From Marchantia polymorpha subsp. ruderalis (taxonomy: Eukaryota; Streptophyta; Marchantiopsida; Marchantiales; Marchantiaceae), in assembly GCA_037833965.1 (NCBI GenBank), contig AP031357.1:19612001-19676000 (forward strand): 64,000 nt of DNA, in the 5' to 3' direction. Below the pieces are notes generated by a model. It ran no database searches and was not told the DNA's origin. It saw only the letters and a program-made list of their open reading frames with translations. Shown one piece after another: positions 50,901 through 63,538 of this stretch. Each line of letters opens with the position of its first letter. Positions within the stretch are counted from its first letter, which is position 1. Position numbers and translations under genes: made by a program.

Positions 50901-53842
50901 TATATGTCTTCAAAGCCGTATTCATTCAAAGAGCCCAGCTGACTAAGGTAGATAGGTGCTCACAGGGAAACTCACCTTCTTAGATTTGGGGTCTGGAATT
51001 TCGGAAGGGATAGAATCCCAATCCTGCATGAACGAAAGGACATATCAAGTTGGTATCAAGAATCGGAATAACATATGGGATAACATGAAGGTGGTTGGCG
51101 ATATTAATTCCTAGGGTTGGGACAACGATTGCAAAGCAAGCTTAGGGAGAGAAAAGGAAACTTCTACGCTAGCGTGAGGAATAATCTACATGAGAGCTTA
51201 CCTCGGGCTTCTTATCATCTGGATCGGGGATGTATTCTCTGTCATCCCAGTCTTCCGGCTGTAATTCCCAAGAAAACAACACGACCGCACATTATGTCAG
51301 TTCTAACAATAATCCTTACCATAGACAAGATGAAAATCGAACACTCAGAGCCTTCAATCAGAATAATTCTTCTCAAAAAGCAGACGTGGACACCAGCCAC
51401 CATAAACTCGACAGCAAACTCATGATACCTTCTTCGCTTTGTTATCTTTCAGTTTTCTTGGTGGGAGAATTTCCCAATCGTTGTACAGACTTCCAGACTC
51501 TCTTTCTCTGTTGTCGACGAGAATGCTATAAGAGGCATCCGGTCTTATAATAAAAGTGTAGACGTGCGTGAGCTGGTCTGTTTCACAGGCAACCGTCTTC
51601 TTGATTGGATAGTTCTGGCCCTTATACTGGATAATTGCATGGAGTTTCTTTGTTTGTGTACCACATATATCTGGTCCGAACATGATACTGCACCACGTAC
51701 AAACACCCCCAAGCTCAGTTGCAAACTCTTAGAAGTTCACCGAGGAAAATAGATCCTGCCGAAACATACAAAACACATAGGGATTCCCTTATAACAATGA
51801 AAATCACGATACCTGTATGGTGTGTCTCCACTAAACTTCCTCTGATTCACATAACCGCTCATGAGTTTTACATATCCACCGCCACATTCAATCTTTTGCT
51901 CGTGTTTAACCGAGTACTGCAGCACAAGAGTCCTGCCTTTGTTGCTGAATTCCTGCGGGAACTTTGTTGAGATCGCAAAGAACCTTGCATCTGGACTAGT
52001 CTGAATACCTGCAATACAAGCCGTCCAAGTCAGTACTGTGTCCTGTACACGGTTCCGAGTATAAGATTCAAGATCCACAACGAAATCGATGGACAAGTTA
52101 CGCCACCTACCTTTGTCCGCGTCATCTCCGTACCACTTCCCAGCTGTGTGGATCCAATTTCCAGCAAGCCCTTCGCTTCTCTTCCAGTCCGATCTCACCC
52201 AGCGACTCTCCCATCCATCTACACAAAGTCGGACGAAGTAGACTTAGGATGCTCCGCAAATGTATTCCCGTACCGCGCTACGACTCTAGCACCAAAAATA
52301 CTACGGAGCTGCAAATTTATCCATCCCAATATACATCCATAGAAGAAACGGTGACAGCATCCAACAAGAAAGAAGACAAGAGAAAGAAAGAAACCCAGGT
52401 ATACCCAAGGAAGCCTGACCATGCTTCTTCACCCAGTGCTTATTCACAAACGAAAACTGCCCAAAGTTTTGCACTAAGTTCAAACTTAGGAACATTCAAA
52501 ACTCTTCGGATATCAGGAAGCTTGAGTTTTCACATTTCAGCTAAAGATAAAGTTGGTAACGACTCGCGCGACTAAGCTAAAACAGTGAGATCCCAAATCG
52601 TACGAATCTCTCTCCGAAAAATTATTTCCTGAATAAATTCCTTGAGAAGGAAAGGCGAGGTGTCCAGGCCCTGACATTGAGAGGGTGTTTGGAACCTCCA
52701 AGCAGTAACTCCGAATTGAGTGCGACATGTGAAAAACAAGAAAGAGCAGATTTCTCTAATCGTCCAGGTAAAAAGAAGGAACAACTGAACCACTGCAGAA
52801 TTACGTCATCTCGCAAATGTATGTGATTAAGAAGCATCTGAGACTTAGAGAAGCCCTCAGAGAGAAAGCGATAATCACTAATTAACGTTCGGCTTGGAAT
52901 ATATGCTCACTTCACCCGACTGACGAGTAAAACCCCAGGTGGGGTTTTACTCGTAAGGTTTATCTATATTACGAGTGGCTCCGTAATGGAGAAACCCTGC
53001 ACAGAGCTCAGTATGAACTTGACTCGAATGGACAACGTAACTGCTCTAAGATCGTTGAAATAAGGTGCGTCAGGTCCAAGAGAGGGCTCAATACAATTCA
53101 CCTTCCAGTCTCTCAAACTTATGCTTGATAGATATAGCTTATGCTCACATCGACAGGTGAGGAGGCCCTCAAAAAAGTCCCAAATGAAGCCAAGGAGGCA
53201 TAGACCGTAATCGTGAGAAAATAGGACGTCAGGTTCAGTAGATAACATATGATAGCAAGCACAATTGAGCTGAACTGACGATCTGTTTGTCTGGCAAAGA
53301 AGTCGATAGGAACAGTATGCGAGGGCCTGCACGGTGCAGCGATAAGGAATGCTTGCATCCAGCGGCAGGTGCAGGTTGATTCACACGCGGACCAGGTTGC
53401 CAGTTATACCGCCTTTCAAAGTGAAACACTTATAATGAGTATAAAAGTTTAGCAAAGAAGGTAGCGATATGCCCCCGACAAGAGGAGATACATTCTTTCT
53501 CAATGCGTCAGCTCCGGAGTGCTGTCAAGAATCTAGGGACGGGCTCCAGACCCAACAATGCACGCGACAAAGATTTACGAGATGCAGACAAAGCCTCAAG
53601 CAATTGTGGCATGTTACCACACTTCTCACCCACAAATCCATAACGTCACAGCACCGAGCACAAGTACGAAGAAATCCACATCCAGCATTCGGATGACAAA
53701 ACATTTCAACAATCAAAGCAAAGCGCAATCCAATCCGCCGACTCTCACCTTCGAAACGCTCTTCGAAAATGACCTCGCACGCTGCCCGCGCCGAGAACAA
53801 GGCGAGCGCGAGCGCGAGCGGCAGCAGCGCCGGAGCGCTCAT
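47902..53842 (-). CDS. CRT: Calreticulin, basic-tailed (CRT3-like), HDEL-terminated (456 aa)
   Basis: ER-lumenal, Ca2+-binding lectin chaperone for N-glycoproteins. Fourteen exons join in frame: 53749-53842, 52111-52218, 51813-52008, 51429-51687, 51202-51258, 50976-51023, 50768-50854, 50589-50646, 50396-50463, 50094-50189, 49664-49717, 48932-49102, 48171-48221, 47902-47925. The protein starts with a signal peptide ([20 protein letters not shown]), then [16 protein letters not shown]. Both calreticulin signatures are present: [14 protein letters not shown] and IMFGPDICG. The P-domain has the usual repeats ([37 protein letters not shown], then [22 protein letters not shown]). The C-domain is unusual: an exon rich in Arg/Ser/Asp ([15 protein letters not shown]), a tiny Asp-rich exon with nine Asp in a row, and a 24-nt last exon encoding DHGHDEL. 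An alternative start 15 codons upstream (53887) exists, but Met at 53842 gives the proper signal peptide. Confidence 0.95.
48404..48832. repeat. Direct duplication inside a calreticulin intron
   Basis: A block of about 100 bp at 48405-48506 recurs at 48690-48791 (shared gcaaaggagaaagccgtaaa). A block at 48647-48683 (tgcaaggatgggcgag) recurs at about 48796-48832. The second copy lacks the about 140 bp that separates the two blocks in the first. It lies between exons 12 and 13. Confidence 0.85.
52923..52954. repeat. Perfect 15-bp-arm palindrome in calreticulin intron 1
   Basis: Arms acgagtaaaacccca (52923-52937) and tggggttttactcgt (52940-52954) are exact reverse complements around a 2-bp centre. 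No function is assigned; it could form a cruciform or an RNA hairpin in the intron. Confidence 0.9.
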
Positions 53843-54350
53843 CTTGGTGACGCCCAGAAGAGCAGAACAAGCAAACCGATCGAGCAACGAGCAACGACGG
53901 GAGCAGCTCGCGCTGGCCGATCCCGAGCAACAAGAATGCGAACCTACGCCAGCTCAGGCGCGCAATCGGGTCACCATGTCGCGCCCATCGATCGAAAGAT
54001 GGAAGGGAATGGCAGCACGAGCGGATTCATGAGGGCTCTTGTTCTGCTGCTGGGCGAGCTCCGGCAGACCGGACGACGCATCCAGACGGCGGCTGAGGCC
54101 GCGTGCCGCATTCCAAGGCGACCAAATTGTCAGAGGAGCGCGACAGTCGTATTCGGTCGTCAACTTCCGGCATTTTCGTCAAAGCTCCAGTTTGCGGCAC
54201 TCTCCGACGCAATCCTCGGACCGCATTCTGCGATCGTGTTCCCTCACGACACTGGCTTGCGTTCCGGCCGACCGCCTCATTCCTAGGCCAGGAAGGACTT
54301 CGTCCCCTGCTCAGATTCGCTCCCCTGCTCTGGGAGTCTAATTCGAGATT
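53843..54350 (-). promoter_or_regulatory. Probable promoter region of calreticulin
   Basis: GC-rich sequence immediately upstream of the calreticulin start. A 242-codon plus-strand frame (53558-54286) runs antisense across exon 1 and this region but has no family features. Promoter assignment is positional only. Confidence 0.3.
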
Positions 54351-57300
54351 ATTAATTTTAGCAACGGGGAGGTACTGGCGTCAGGAAGGCAAACAGCACA
54401 CCTTTGTTGCGGAGATGTGGACGACTTTGCATTCTCTACGTATCATGAGTCTTCTAGAATGGAGAATTTCAGTAGGAAGCCTGAGGCGAACTCTATTGCA
54501 TGTAGCCTCTTTTTCACGTTAACAAAATCGAATTCGAAGTGAAGGAGGTCGTGTTGTGTCTGATTTTTCCCAGCCGGATGTCCCCACGGAAAGTGCTGGA
54601 ACTTGGCTCGATTAATTGAGGCTCTCGATTATTATTCTCTTGGCCACTTGGACAAATGTGCTGATAAAGGATGTGACCTACTTATGCCCAGATTTGCGGT
54701 GGATCAACTTGCCCTGCATATTCTGGTTGAAGGTGCAACAGATACACAAGGAGATGTTTCACACTTGCACATTCAACCAGATTTTGAAATTATCTCCTGA
54801 GATCTAATAATGTTGGGACATGACTGTCATGTGTGCCAAGTATTGTGACTGGTCCTGATCCAATTAAAATGTCGAGAATGTGTGTCCAGTTGTGTATTAC
54901 TTGGTCCCACAAAGGTGAGGTAGTGATCGCTCATACATTATCCCTCAAAAATAATAAGGGATAGATATAGTGCTAGGTTGATAAGAACTCGCTAGCCAGC
55001 AAAATACCCTCCTAGTGGCTTTGTAGAATACAATCTCCTAGTTTGGGCTTGACGATAAAAATTGGTCAGAATGTCAATGAAACTCAAGAAAATGATAAGA
55101 AAGAACAACATATTAACAAAACTGTCACCCCGTTCGCAAATATCCAAGCCAACTTCGAAGTGAAGGAAGTCTTTGTTTCTGCAATCTTTTGGGCCAGCAA
55201 TGACAAGATGGTGACGGGTATTCAAAGTATTGATAAAGTATAAAGTTGAAGCAATATCACAAGAACGGAAGTGTTTCGAACAAGTCGAGGGAAAACAATA
55301 GTACTGACATGCTGGAATCTGAAACATCGACCTCCTCACTTATGTATGTAATCTTGTACCTTACCACACATTATCAGTTTATTCTTCGCGTAAGCCAGCA
55401 CCATCGTGATACGTGTTTGTTTCCTGAAGAGATGTAAGCAAGAGGCAAGACCTATATAACCATTCCAAAGGAACCTCGAACTTTGATACTGAACAAGTTG
55501 TGGCATCGCGATACAGTAACGGCAAGGGCAGGGTAGTGTATGCCAGGATAGTAGGTGGCTATGCGTCTCCAAAAAGTGTGTAGAAGATTATACGATATCC
55601 CGTCCTTCCATGCATTTCGAATCGAATCATTATTGTTCCACAAAAGACTTATCAAGTTGAAGTGATCAGAAGTCAAAAGGTAGCTATGAGTAGAAACCTG
55701 TGTTCCATGCTCCGTCACTCGGTTACTGGACCCAACGTGAACCGTGAAACCATCCATACAATGAAAGACAAAGCTGTACATCTGATATCCAGATGGCAGA
55801 TCCTTTCGAAGAAGACATATTCTCGAGTTTTTCCAATTTGTTGGGAGCCTCGATGCAACAAAATCCGGTACTGTATTCCACGTCCCAAACTGTTGTCAAG
55901 TACCCCAAAGGACGACTCTGACCATAGAAACCTCGAGACTTGAGAATCCTCGAGTTAAAGTAGTTCACTATGTCAGCCCTCACTTGTTCCAAAGTCACAG
56001 TCAAAGGAGCAACGCGCTGATCCGACGGCTTCCACGAATAGATCTCCACTTACACAAAGTATTTGCTGCAGACAGCCAATGACACCAGCACGGCCACGTC
56101 ACTCCCTGAAAGCTTCGCTAATCACGTGGATGGAAGGGGTGAGTTGGTCTACGTGACTTCACTTTTCAGCTTTTGTTGTATTCGCAAACCCGAAGGACCG
56201 TCGGCTCCCGGTCAAGACACAGTTGGTCCCTTTGGAATCATATAAGTCCTACATACTTCTATCTTATGCTTTAATGAATTTGAATCTTCACCATATACTG
56301 CTCATGAGTGACTTGAGATTTTTCTAGGTTTTTACTAAAGTATGCCATTTGTAATTGCATCTAGTTACATGTTTGATGTGGATGAGGTCAATTGTTTCAC
56401 AACACTAAGATTCGTTGTACATGGAAGTAAAATAGCCCATATATTTTATAGGCTGCAAGTCCAATTGAGCATGGGAGATAGAAAAAGCATCCATGAGTTT
56501 CCAGGGCATAGACGTAAGAAGAGAGTTTGTACATTTTTGTCTCTATGTATGTATATGAAGCTGTATGAAATTACTTATGTAAGTTTATAATAGGCCGCAA
56601 CACAATAAGGTGTTCATTCGTTTAATTCATGGGTTTCATCTCGGATCTTTTGTTTGTAGTAGGAGCATTAATTTAAGATAATGTATCAGGCATACATTCA
56701 AATTGAATTTATTCTATTTGAATATATTCAATCCAAATCATGTTGCATGGACTTTCAAATCATAAGATCTCAATATTTTAAGTTTTATACATGATTAGTA
56801 TATTTCAGCAAATAAGTGAAGTAAATGTAGACTTTAAATTGAAAAATCAATAATGTGATTTTTTTCCTCAAATCTTTACATTTAAATAATAATTAAATTT
56901 TTTAAGCTAATTAAGATCTTGATTAAACTATGGTTTGTTTAATCCTGATTAATTTGCTCCTTTATGAAAACATTTAGCAAAACTCTCAATGAAACTTTCA
57001 ATGTATGATGACCAAAAAGGATAGATATATTTATCATAAAATAGATATTATTAAAATATTTAATCTGAGATTGAGAGTCTCTAATTAATATTAATTTTGG
57101 ATTTATTACAATAAGGTCACAAGGTTTTCAAGCAATCCCTTTTAATCAAAAAATTGAAAACTGCGTTTTGTTTTGTGATAGTTTTAAGTTTCAAGTCAAT
57201 GGTGTTTGTTTGGAAAAAATTAGGATGTACGAAAAGATTAAATATATCACTGAAGAATATATATACGTTCAACGTGCGTTTTATATTAAATTTAAAATTT

Positions 57301-58870
57301 GTTTAGATTGGATCAGTTTTGAGCAAGTTTCAGAGGCTAAAATTTCTTTGATAAAAAAAAAAAGCAGAACCCAGTGTAAGTGAGTTAATATAAAGACAAT
57401 TTTTCTTCTTATAGAAAGTTCTATTCAATAAAAAATTTCAACATTAATTTTATATTCAGCTTTTATATTCATGAAGTTTTGGTTTGAATGAAACAATAGG
57501 TTGGGACTTGCATTAGATCTTGTGAAAAAGAATCAGCATAATACCATGTGATACAAGTAAACGATTAATTTGAGAAAGAAATAATTTTAGTCATCAAAAG
57601 AGTGAAGACATAAATTGAAGACAATATTTTGGGTTAAGAGCTAAGAAAAATACTCTACAGCCAGACGCTCGGACATTATTGCTCTCCATAGCCAGATGCT
57701 CGGATTTTACCACAGCAATCTTATGTGATAAACCACAATTTTCTTTGAACCATATAATTACTTGTATGCTTTTGTGTATGTACTTCTCTCTCTTGGTTGA
57801 GTTCGGATGCATGTCTCCTTTTATTTTTGTGTTATGTAAATAGAGTTATGATTATGCATTGTGAATCATGACTAGATACATACAATTCATAAACCTAATA
57901 AATTTTTATAATAATTCAAATAATCATTCATGAAGTCTATCATAGTTAAGATAGAAAATTTCTAAGACCTGAATACAACCAATGTGTAAAATATCTTCAT
58001 GATTTGATCATGTTGATTTGATTTGTAATCTATTTTTTATGAAATCATACACTTGAAATGCATGCCATGTTAAATGCAAGAATGATATTTTCTTCTTATA
58101 ATTTGAATATTTTTTATCATACTGTCACAAATGGATATTGAAGCAAGATTGCAGAAGATGTTGGTTGCAACTTGTCTTCGGAGAGTATTTCTCACATCAT
58201 CTACGGTCACACTCAACCTGTTCTCCCTCTTTCTAGGTAATTTTCCGATTTTATTCACGACTTATGTGAACTATGCAATCGTTTCTGAGATGAATGCATC
58301 TTTTCAATTTAATGAAAACTATCAGTTTCATTATGTTTTTTGGGAGATCAAATCACTTAAAACTTTCAACGAGAGGTTTTATGAATTGGAAAACTTGAGA
58401 TAAAAAAAGCACACAACTACTTCATAAACTTTACTCAATGAAGGAAAATATATGGAAATTTAGAACTACTTTTTCGTAAAATAATCTCACAACTGTATTA
58501 CCGCACGCCTCATAGTGCTAAATTATGCTAACTTATGACTTTGTGTTAATGTTTTTGCATTTTGTATGCAAAGAATACTGACTAAAACAATGTCAACAAG
58601 AATACATTCGAAAAAGAGACGTTAATATATTCAAAGTGTGAGAATTCAACACGTAAAAGGAAGTTGAGTAAATCCAGTCTTGTTTTTTCCCTCTAGTAAG
58701 TTGAACCCTACGTCATGTTAGCCGGTAGAAAGTTCAAGTCCCAGGAGATTCCTCGTTGTTGTGTACACCAGAGTGATTAATTCTAGTTCACAAATCTAGG
58801 GACAGTGAGTAGGACAACTCGGATGTGAGAACAGCATCCCATAACTGGAAAATACTGAACACTAGAGATG
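54351..58870. other. Intergenic, no gene recognised
   Basis: Mixed composition to about 56.3 kb, then AT-rich. Two overlapping minus frames at 55723-56049 and 55452-55781 look mildly protein-like (VRADIVNYFNSRILKSRGFY) but belong to no family I know. A 90-codon plus frame at 58131-58403 is likewise unassigned. A short direct repeat (agccagaygctcggay) occurs at about 57658 and 57692. Confidence 0.45.
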
Positions 58871-58881
58871 GTCATACCCAT

Positions 58882-59195
58882 ACTAGGGTCACACCAGTTT
58901 TTGCTACGGCCACACCCGTTACATACAAACAACTGATTGCGCGTCAAAGCATGCATACCCTCAAACCCAGCTGCTAACTCGAGCTCGTCCGCGAGGCAGA
59001 GGAGAGCGTAGTCGAGAGGCTTCGAGGGGCGCGGAGCCTCTCGAAACCGTCGCTGTCTCCCACGCTGCTGCCGCTTGTTCCGCTTTGCGCGTACTCTGTA
59101 GTGGCAAAAGTGCGCTTGGGTAGTAGCTAAAACGAGCACGGGCATGGTAATTAGCGGGCGGGTGTGGCCCTAGCAAAAACAGGTGTGGCCCTAGT
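58882..59195. mobile_element. Inverted-repeat element (about 314 bp), MITE-like
   Basis: The 37-bp ends at 58882-58918 (actagggtcacaccagtttt...) and 59159-59195 are inverted repeats matching at 34 of 37 positions. Each arm holds two spaced copies of a ggtgtggccctag-type word. The interior is GC-rich and includes an internal hairpin near 59012-59042 (cgagaggctt / agcctctcg). No clear target-site duplication was found, so it may be a foldback repeat or a non-autonomous DNA transposon. Confidence 0.6.
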
Positions 59196-62150
59196 CTGCC
59201 CTACCCAGAACCCTTGATTTTGCTTTCTCGTACCTCAAACAATACAAGATACAAAGTACTTCATTAGAAGGTCACTGCAGGAAACTTTGGTTTGGGACAG
59301 GAGGCCTGGCTAGAACATTAAAAACACAGTTCGAAGGCTCTACTGTGTTCCAAGCCTCCAGCACAAGAGAATCGCTTCTAAAAATTCAAATCGAAATTGT
59401 ATTGAAAATATAAGGAAATTTTGTAACAACAAAATTTGATGTTTTTTTCTTAAAAAGAAGAAGAGGGGTGCATTAGGAAGTAATGTTCTGACAGCAGGTG
59501 GTCCACGATGTGGTTACGTTATGTCCGTCGAAGTATGTTTGTCTTTCATTCATCAGAGGAGAAAGAAGCTCTCACGACGGAAATTTGTCCTGGTCTTTTA
59601 TTTCTTCTGAAATCTCCTGTAGACCTCGGGGTTTTAAATCTTGGCCGTGAATGAAATCCATATCTTCATTTTTCTAAATTTCCCATAACAGCAAAATTGG
59701 AATATCCGCTTGCTCTGTTCAAGGCGAAAATGCTCGGTGGACTACCAACAGCTTTAATTTTGATTGAATCAGAATCACCCCAGAAGCAGCTAGTCATGTG
59801 CCGTCGTCGTTTTTGCCTCTCCCACAAAACAACGCAGGTCCAGAACTTCCTCTACTGCCGGAAGGTCAACCGACGATTGGGATGCATTGGAGATTTCCCA
59901 CGGGACTGAGATTTCCAGGTCTGCTCTCATAGCTTTGCTTGCAGGACATGTGTGTAATCTTTCCCAGTGTCTTTTCGGTGCACCTTTGGCGCACGTTATG
60001 CATACATGACGGCGGTAATAAACCAATCGACTTCGTGGTTCTCAAGCGGCTATACTCAGAAGTGTGCGTCCAATATCCGTGTATATCCTGCTACTCTGTT
60101 CCGGACATCCGCTCGAATCATCGCTCACCATTTATGTGGATGTTTCACAAAACCGTCTGACGCAATTCACAATAGATGAGATATTGCAAAGAAACGTAAA
60201 ACTTGACTCTGCACGCGTAAAGTGATTCAGACAGCATGTCACCCGTCTCGCCTCATGAGGGTGTGCACATCTTGAGAGGGCATATCTGAGACTGACAACC
60301 TAATAAGTTTCTAGTTCAGACGGGAGACACTGCAACTCGAATTCCTGTCAGGAGTTTCGTCGAGTTGACAGCTCGAGATGTCGCTGGAATTTAAGCTGTC
60401 AAATAAAAGTGGAAATCCAATGCCACAAGCTCTACTCCCGAACCTGTTCGTCATCGCTCGGTCGAACAATGTTAACAGTGATACAGGAACATAAATGACT
60501 GGCAAGCACTTCTGCATGTTCAGATCTGATTTGACGAACTCGCTGTCAATGGGAGTGTAGATCTGGTGAAATCAGCACGTCCAGCGACCGGCTCGAGAGT
60601 TGGGCGAGAATCAAGAACAAGACGGACAATCGGCATGGAAGTGGACAACACCTCCTCTATCGCTGGCCAAACGCGGAGTCAAGGCCTGTCTGTCATGACG
60701 TCTTGACTCACTCCCTCCCTTCGCGGTGATCGTGCATAACGTATTGAAAAATATTCACAGACGAGTGCACACTTCCTTCCAGCAGCAGCCTTGCCATTTA
60801 CTTTCGTTAAAGCGTTTGCCCCACCCACCTGAAGCAGAAGGCAATTCATTGAAGATGTTGACCATCGGTGATGCAATCAAGAGCCTTCGGCAGCTCGCAG
60901 CACTCGTAAATCAGCTCACTTGAGTTCGGATCTCTGACCCCGTGAGTAATTTAATCCTCGTGTCTGCTCGAGGACTTAAAGTATGAGAAACTTAGCATGA
61001 GGTGAACTGTAATGGGTGGATGCATGTGTTGGCTTTTATTGCAGGAGCAGGCTTTAACAGAAGTACTGTCAGCTTCACTGATCTGTCCATTGTGAACTCC
61101 AGCATTAGTAGAGGGGATAGCAGATCTCACTCTGCTGTCCCGAAGGACCGCAGGAGTTTTGTGTCAACTAGCTCCTGTTTGCACGAAGTGGTGAAGGAGC
61201 GCCAATGACTTCCAGAAGCGAGTCGTGCTCGCCCGAGAATCGAGCTTAAGTTTCTGGTCATTTTGCAGCGACTGTCTCGTCTCCATTCTTGAAGGCAGAA
61301 TTTGCAGCTACTCTTCAGGTGCCAGCGAAATTCCAAAAGAAGTCAAAAACCTGGGGAACGGCAGATCGTTCCATGCAGATGCACAGAACCTTTCTGCGTG
61401 TTGACCCGTCATCAGTGGGTAATGCATAAGAGTCCAAATCCAGGGCAGATTCGCTAAGACTGATCTCTTTGTACAACAGTTCATTTCTCATAGCTTTTCG
61501 ATCGTCAACATCGACTTTGTTGAATGTTGTTGGACTTTGGTGTGATTTCTTGGTGCCCAGGTGCTTAATCTGCTAATGCTCATAAAGGATACCACAGTAT
61601 CATGTATTATCATCTGATAGTCTCTTTTTATAGCATGGCTATTTATAACATCATAACTTGCAAGTAATCTGCAATGAAATGATCTTAAGTCACCATGTTT
61701 CATTAAACAGATATCATGTTATTTGTTTTGGTTCCAGATTATTTTTTTGTATGATATGCAAAAAATCGTACCGTGCCGATTACCAGAAGTCTTTGATTGA
61801 AACACCACTAGTGGTTCAACTGTTTTATTATTTGGATATTACTTCTATTGTGTTTGTAAATTTATCATCTTAATATCATGAATATTTTCGATATTTCATT
61901 TTGTCATTTAAGTTTAGATTCTTTGTTAATTATATGTGAGGTAAAGTTTATTATTGATTGATTGAATTTCAAATATATCATTTTGGGTTAATCGACACTC
62001 TAAGAACCTTTCTTTGTTTATCAATATTTGAATGTACAAAGATGTATACTTGGAATGTGTGTTTGGACGTAAATAATCAGGATTCGCCCTCTATGTTTTC
62101 ATATATCTATGGGATATGGCTGTTACATTCTCTAGATGTAACAACCCTTT
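59196..62150. other. Intergenic, unresolved short frames
   Basis: Frames of 60-78 codons at 59.7-60.2 kb on both strands and at 60.7-61.3 kb are partly protein-like but carry no family motif. I cannot separate a small gene or non-coding transcript from chance. From 61.6 kb it becomes AT-rich. Confidence 0.45.
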
Positions 62151-63078
62151 GAGTAAATTACTTGATGGGACCCTATAGTAAAACAATTTATATTTTGATA
62201 CCCATCAACTTTTGTTTTATCCGAAGGGACACCAACGAATGGCCACGTCATCCATATTTATCTATCAATCCAACGTTGGCAATGAGTATGACCAAGTAGC
62301 TATGTGTTTAGGAGGAATTTTGAAATTTTGCGATTGATATCGTGACAATGAGTATGACCAAGTAGCAGCGTGCATAGGAGGAATTGGAGCATGCAGCATC
62401 TAGAGTGGAGGCTGCAGATCAAAAAAACTTTTATTTTAGTGAAACCTTATGGAAGTTTAAAAGAAACATCAAATTTTCACGCACAAATCAGATCTATAAA
62501 AAATAAACGGAACCGAAAGACTTATTATCCACTTTTTTTTATCTTCCAAATTCTGAATTGTGATGTTTATGTAGGCGGTCCTAGATCGAGCAGAGTAGCT
62601 GATGGCCAAGCTCGCGAACTTCTCCTCAGTGCTGGCAATCAGTCCCAAGGCCATGACCTTGTTCTTGGCCTTCAACCCTTTGCACAGACTCAACTTCCTT
62701 GCTTCGACCTTGCCGATGTGCTCTTCGCTACTTGCGAGATCTCAGTAGCTCCCGCGCTGGTAACCAACGAGCATGAAGCTTTGGCTGCAATGTCTGTCAT
62801 TTTTCACACTCTATTACGCAACAAATCTAAACCATTTGTGTCATTCTTTTTGAATGATGTCACTCTCGACATAAAATCTAGCTCATCAAACCTACAACAC
62901 ATACCAATGATGAGAAATCAATACTCATTGTTTCTTGTTTATACTCATTGTCAACATTGGATTGATAAAAAAACATGGGTGACGTGGTTTTCGTTGGAAT
63001 CTCATCGGATAAAACGAAACTTGATGAATCCTAGTAAATAGATTGTTTTATGATGGGCTCCCATCAAATACTTTACTC
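62151..63078. mobile_element. Mutator-like element with captured gene fragment (Pack-MULE type)
   Basis: The left end begins gagtaaattacttgatggga. The right end, reverse-complemented, begins gagtaaagtatttgatggga. The similarity continues for about 150 bp (shared aaaacaat, gttttatccga, ccaacgaa, ccacgtca, atcaatccaa, caatgagtat). Such long terminal inverted repeats typify Mutator-like elements. Flanks caacccttt and cagccaatt match at 6 of 9, a weak old target duplication. There is no transposase; the interior holds GC-richer, host-like sequence at about 62571-62741. A 36-bp direct repeat (aatgagtatgaccaagtagc) lies at 62281 and 62347. Confidence 0.72.
62571..62745 (-). pseudogene. Captured host coding fragment inside the MULE
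   Basis: On the minus strand this GC-richer stretch reads EEHIGKVEARKLSLCKGLKA followed by KNKVMALGLIASTEEKFASL. Codon use and charge pattern resemble the window's genuine exons and differ from the AT-rich element ends. It has no start codon or terminus of its own and is bounded by element sequence, as expected for transduplicated DNA. The parent gene is not recognised and is not elsewhere in this window. The plus-strand 223-codon frame across the same region (62370-63041) is probably fortuitous. Confidence 0.45.
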
Positions 63079-63538
63079 CAGCCAATTATACATTCACTTT
63101 TGATGTATACATCACTCTCAATAGATCTGGCCTTTCCTAGTATCATCAAGATTAATTTTGCTTAGAGCTTCATGGCTTGAGTGTGTAATTGAAGCATTTT
63201 GACAATCAACAGGGAGCTTATTTGAATGACAAAGCATAGGAACCAAAGATAATGAATATGCGTTTGTAATGATGGCTTGCAAGTGTATACTTAACATGTA
63301 GTGATCGTTGGTCATGACGAGATCTATTGTAAGACGCGGTTAGTATCTCAGTGAGACTAACTTTAGCATTAGAATTAAGATGCTGACCTTATACTCTTTA
63401 CATTTCAATTGGTTCTTGTTGTTCATTCAAGCCATACGTTTTAGGTTGAATGCATCACTTCACTCAGGATGTGTCCGTGAGCAGCTATTTAAATGTTACC
63501 ATCTCTTCAGAAAAGCATAATGTATGTAACTCACAACA
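63079..63538 (+). other. Probable 5' LTR of copia element (left limit unknown)
   Basis: Sequence directly before the primer-binding-site-like tggtatcata. It should contain a 5' LTR ending at about 63538. A TATA-like ctatttaaat lies near 63485. The left LTR border and target duplication cannot be fixed because the 3' LTR is outside the window. Confidence 0.4.

Noticed and set aside
53558-54286. Plus-strand 242-codon frame
   Set aside because: It runs antisense over calreticulin exon 1 and its GC-rich upstream region and has no domain. A shadow frame.
62370-63041. Plus-strand 223-codon frame across the MULE
   Set aside because: It reads through terminal inverted repeat sequence and antisense to the better coding-like fragment, with no domain. 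Probably fortuitous.
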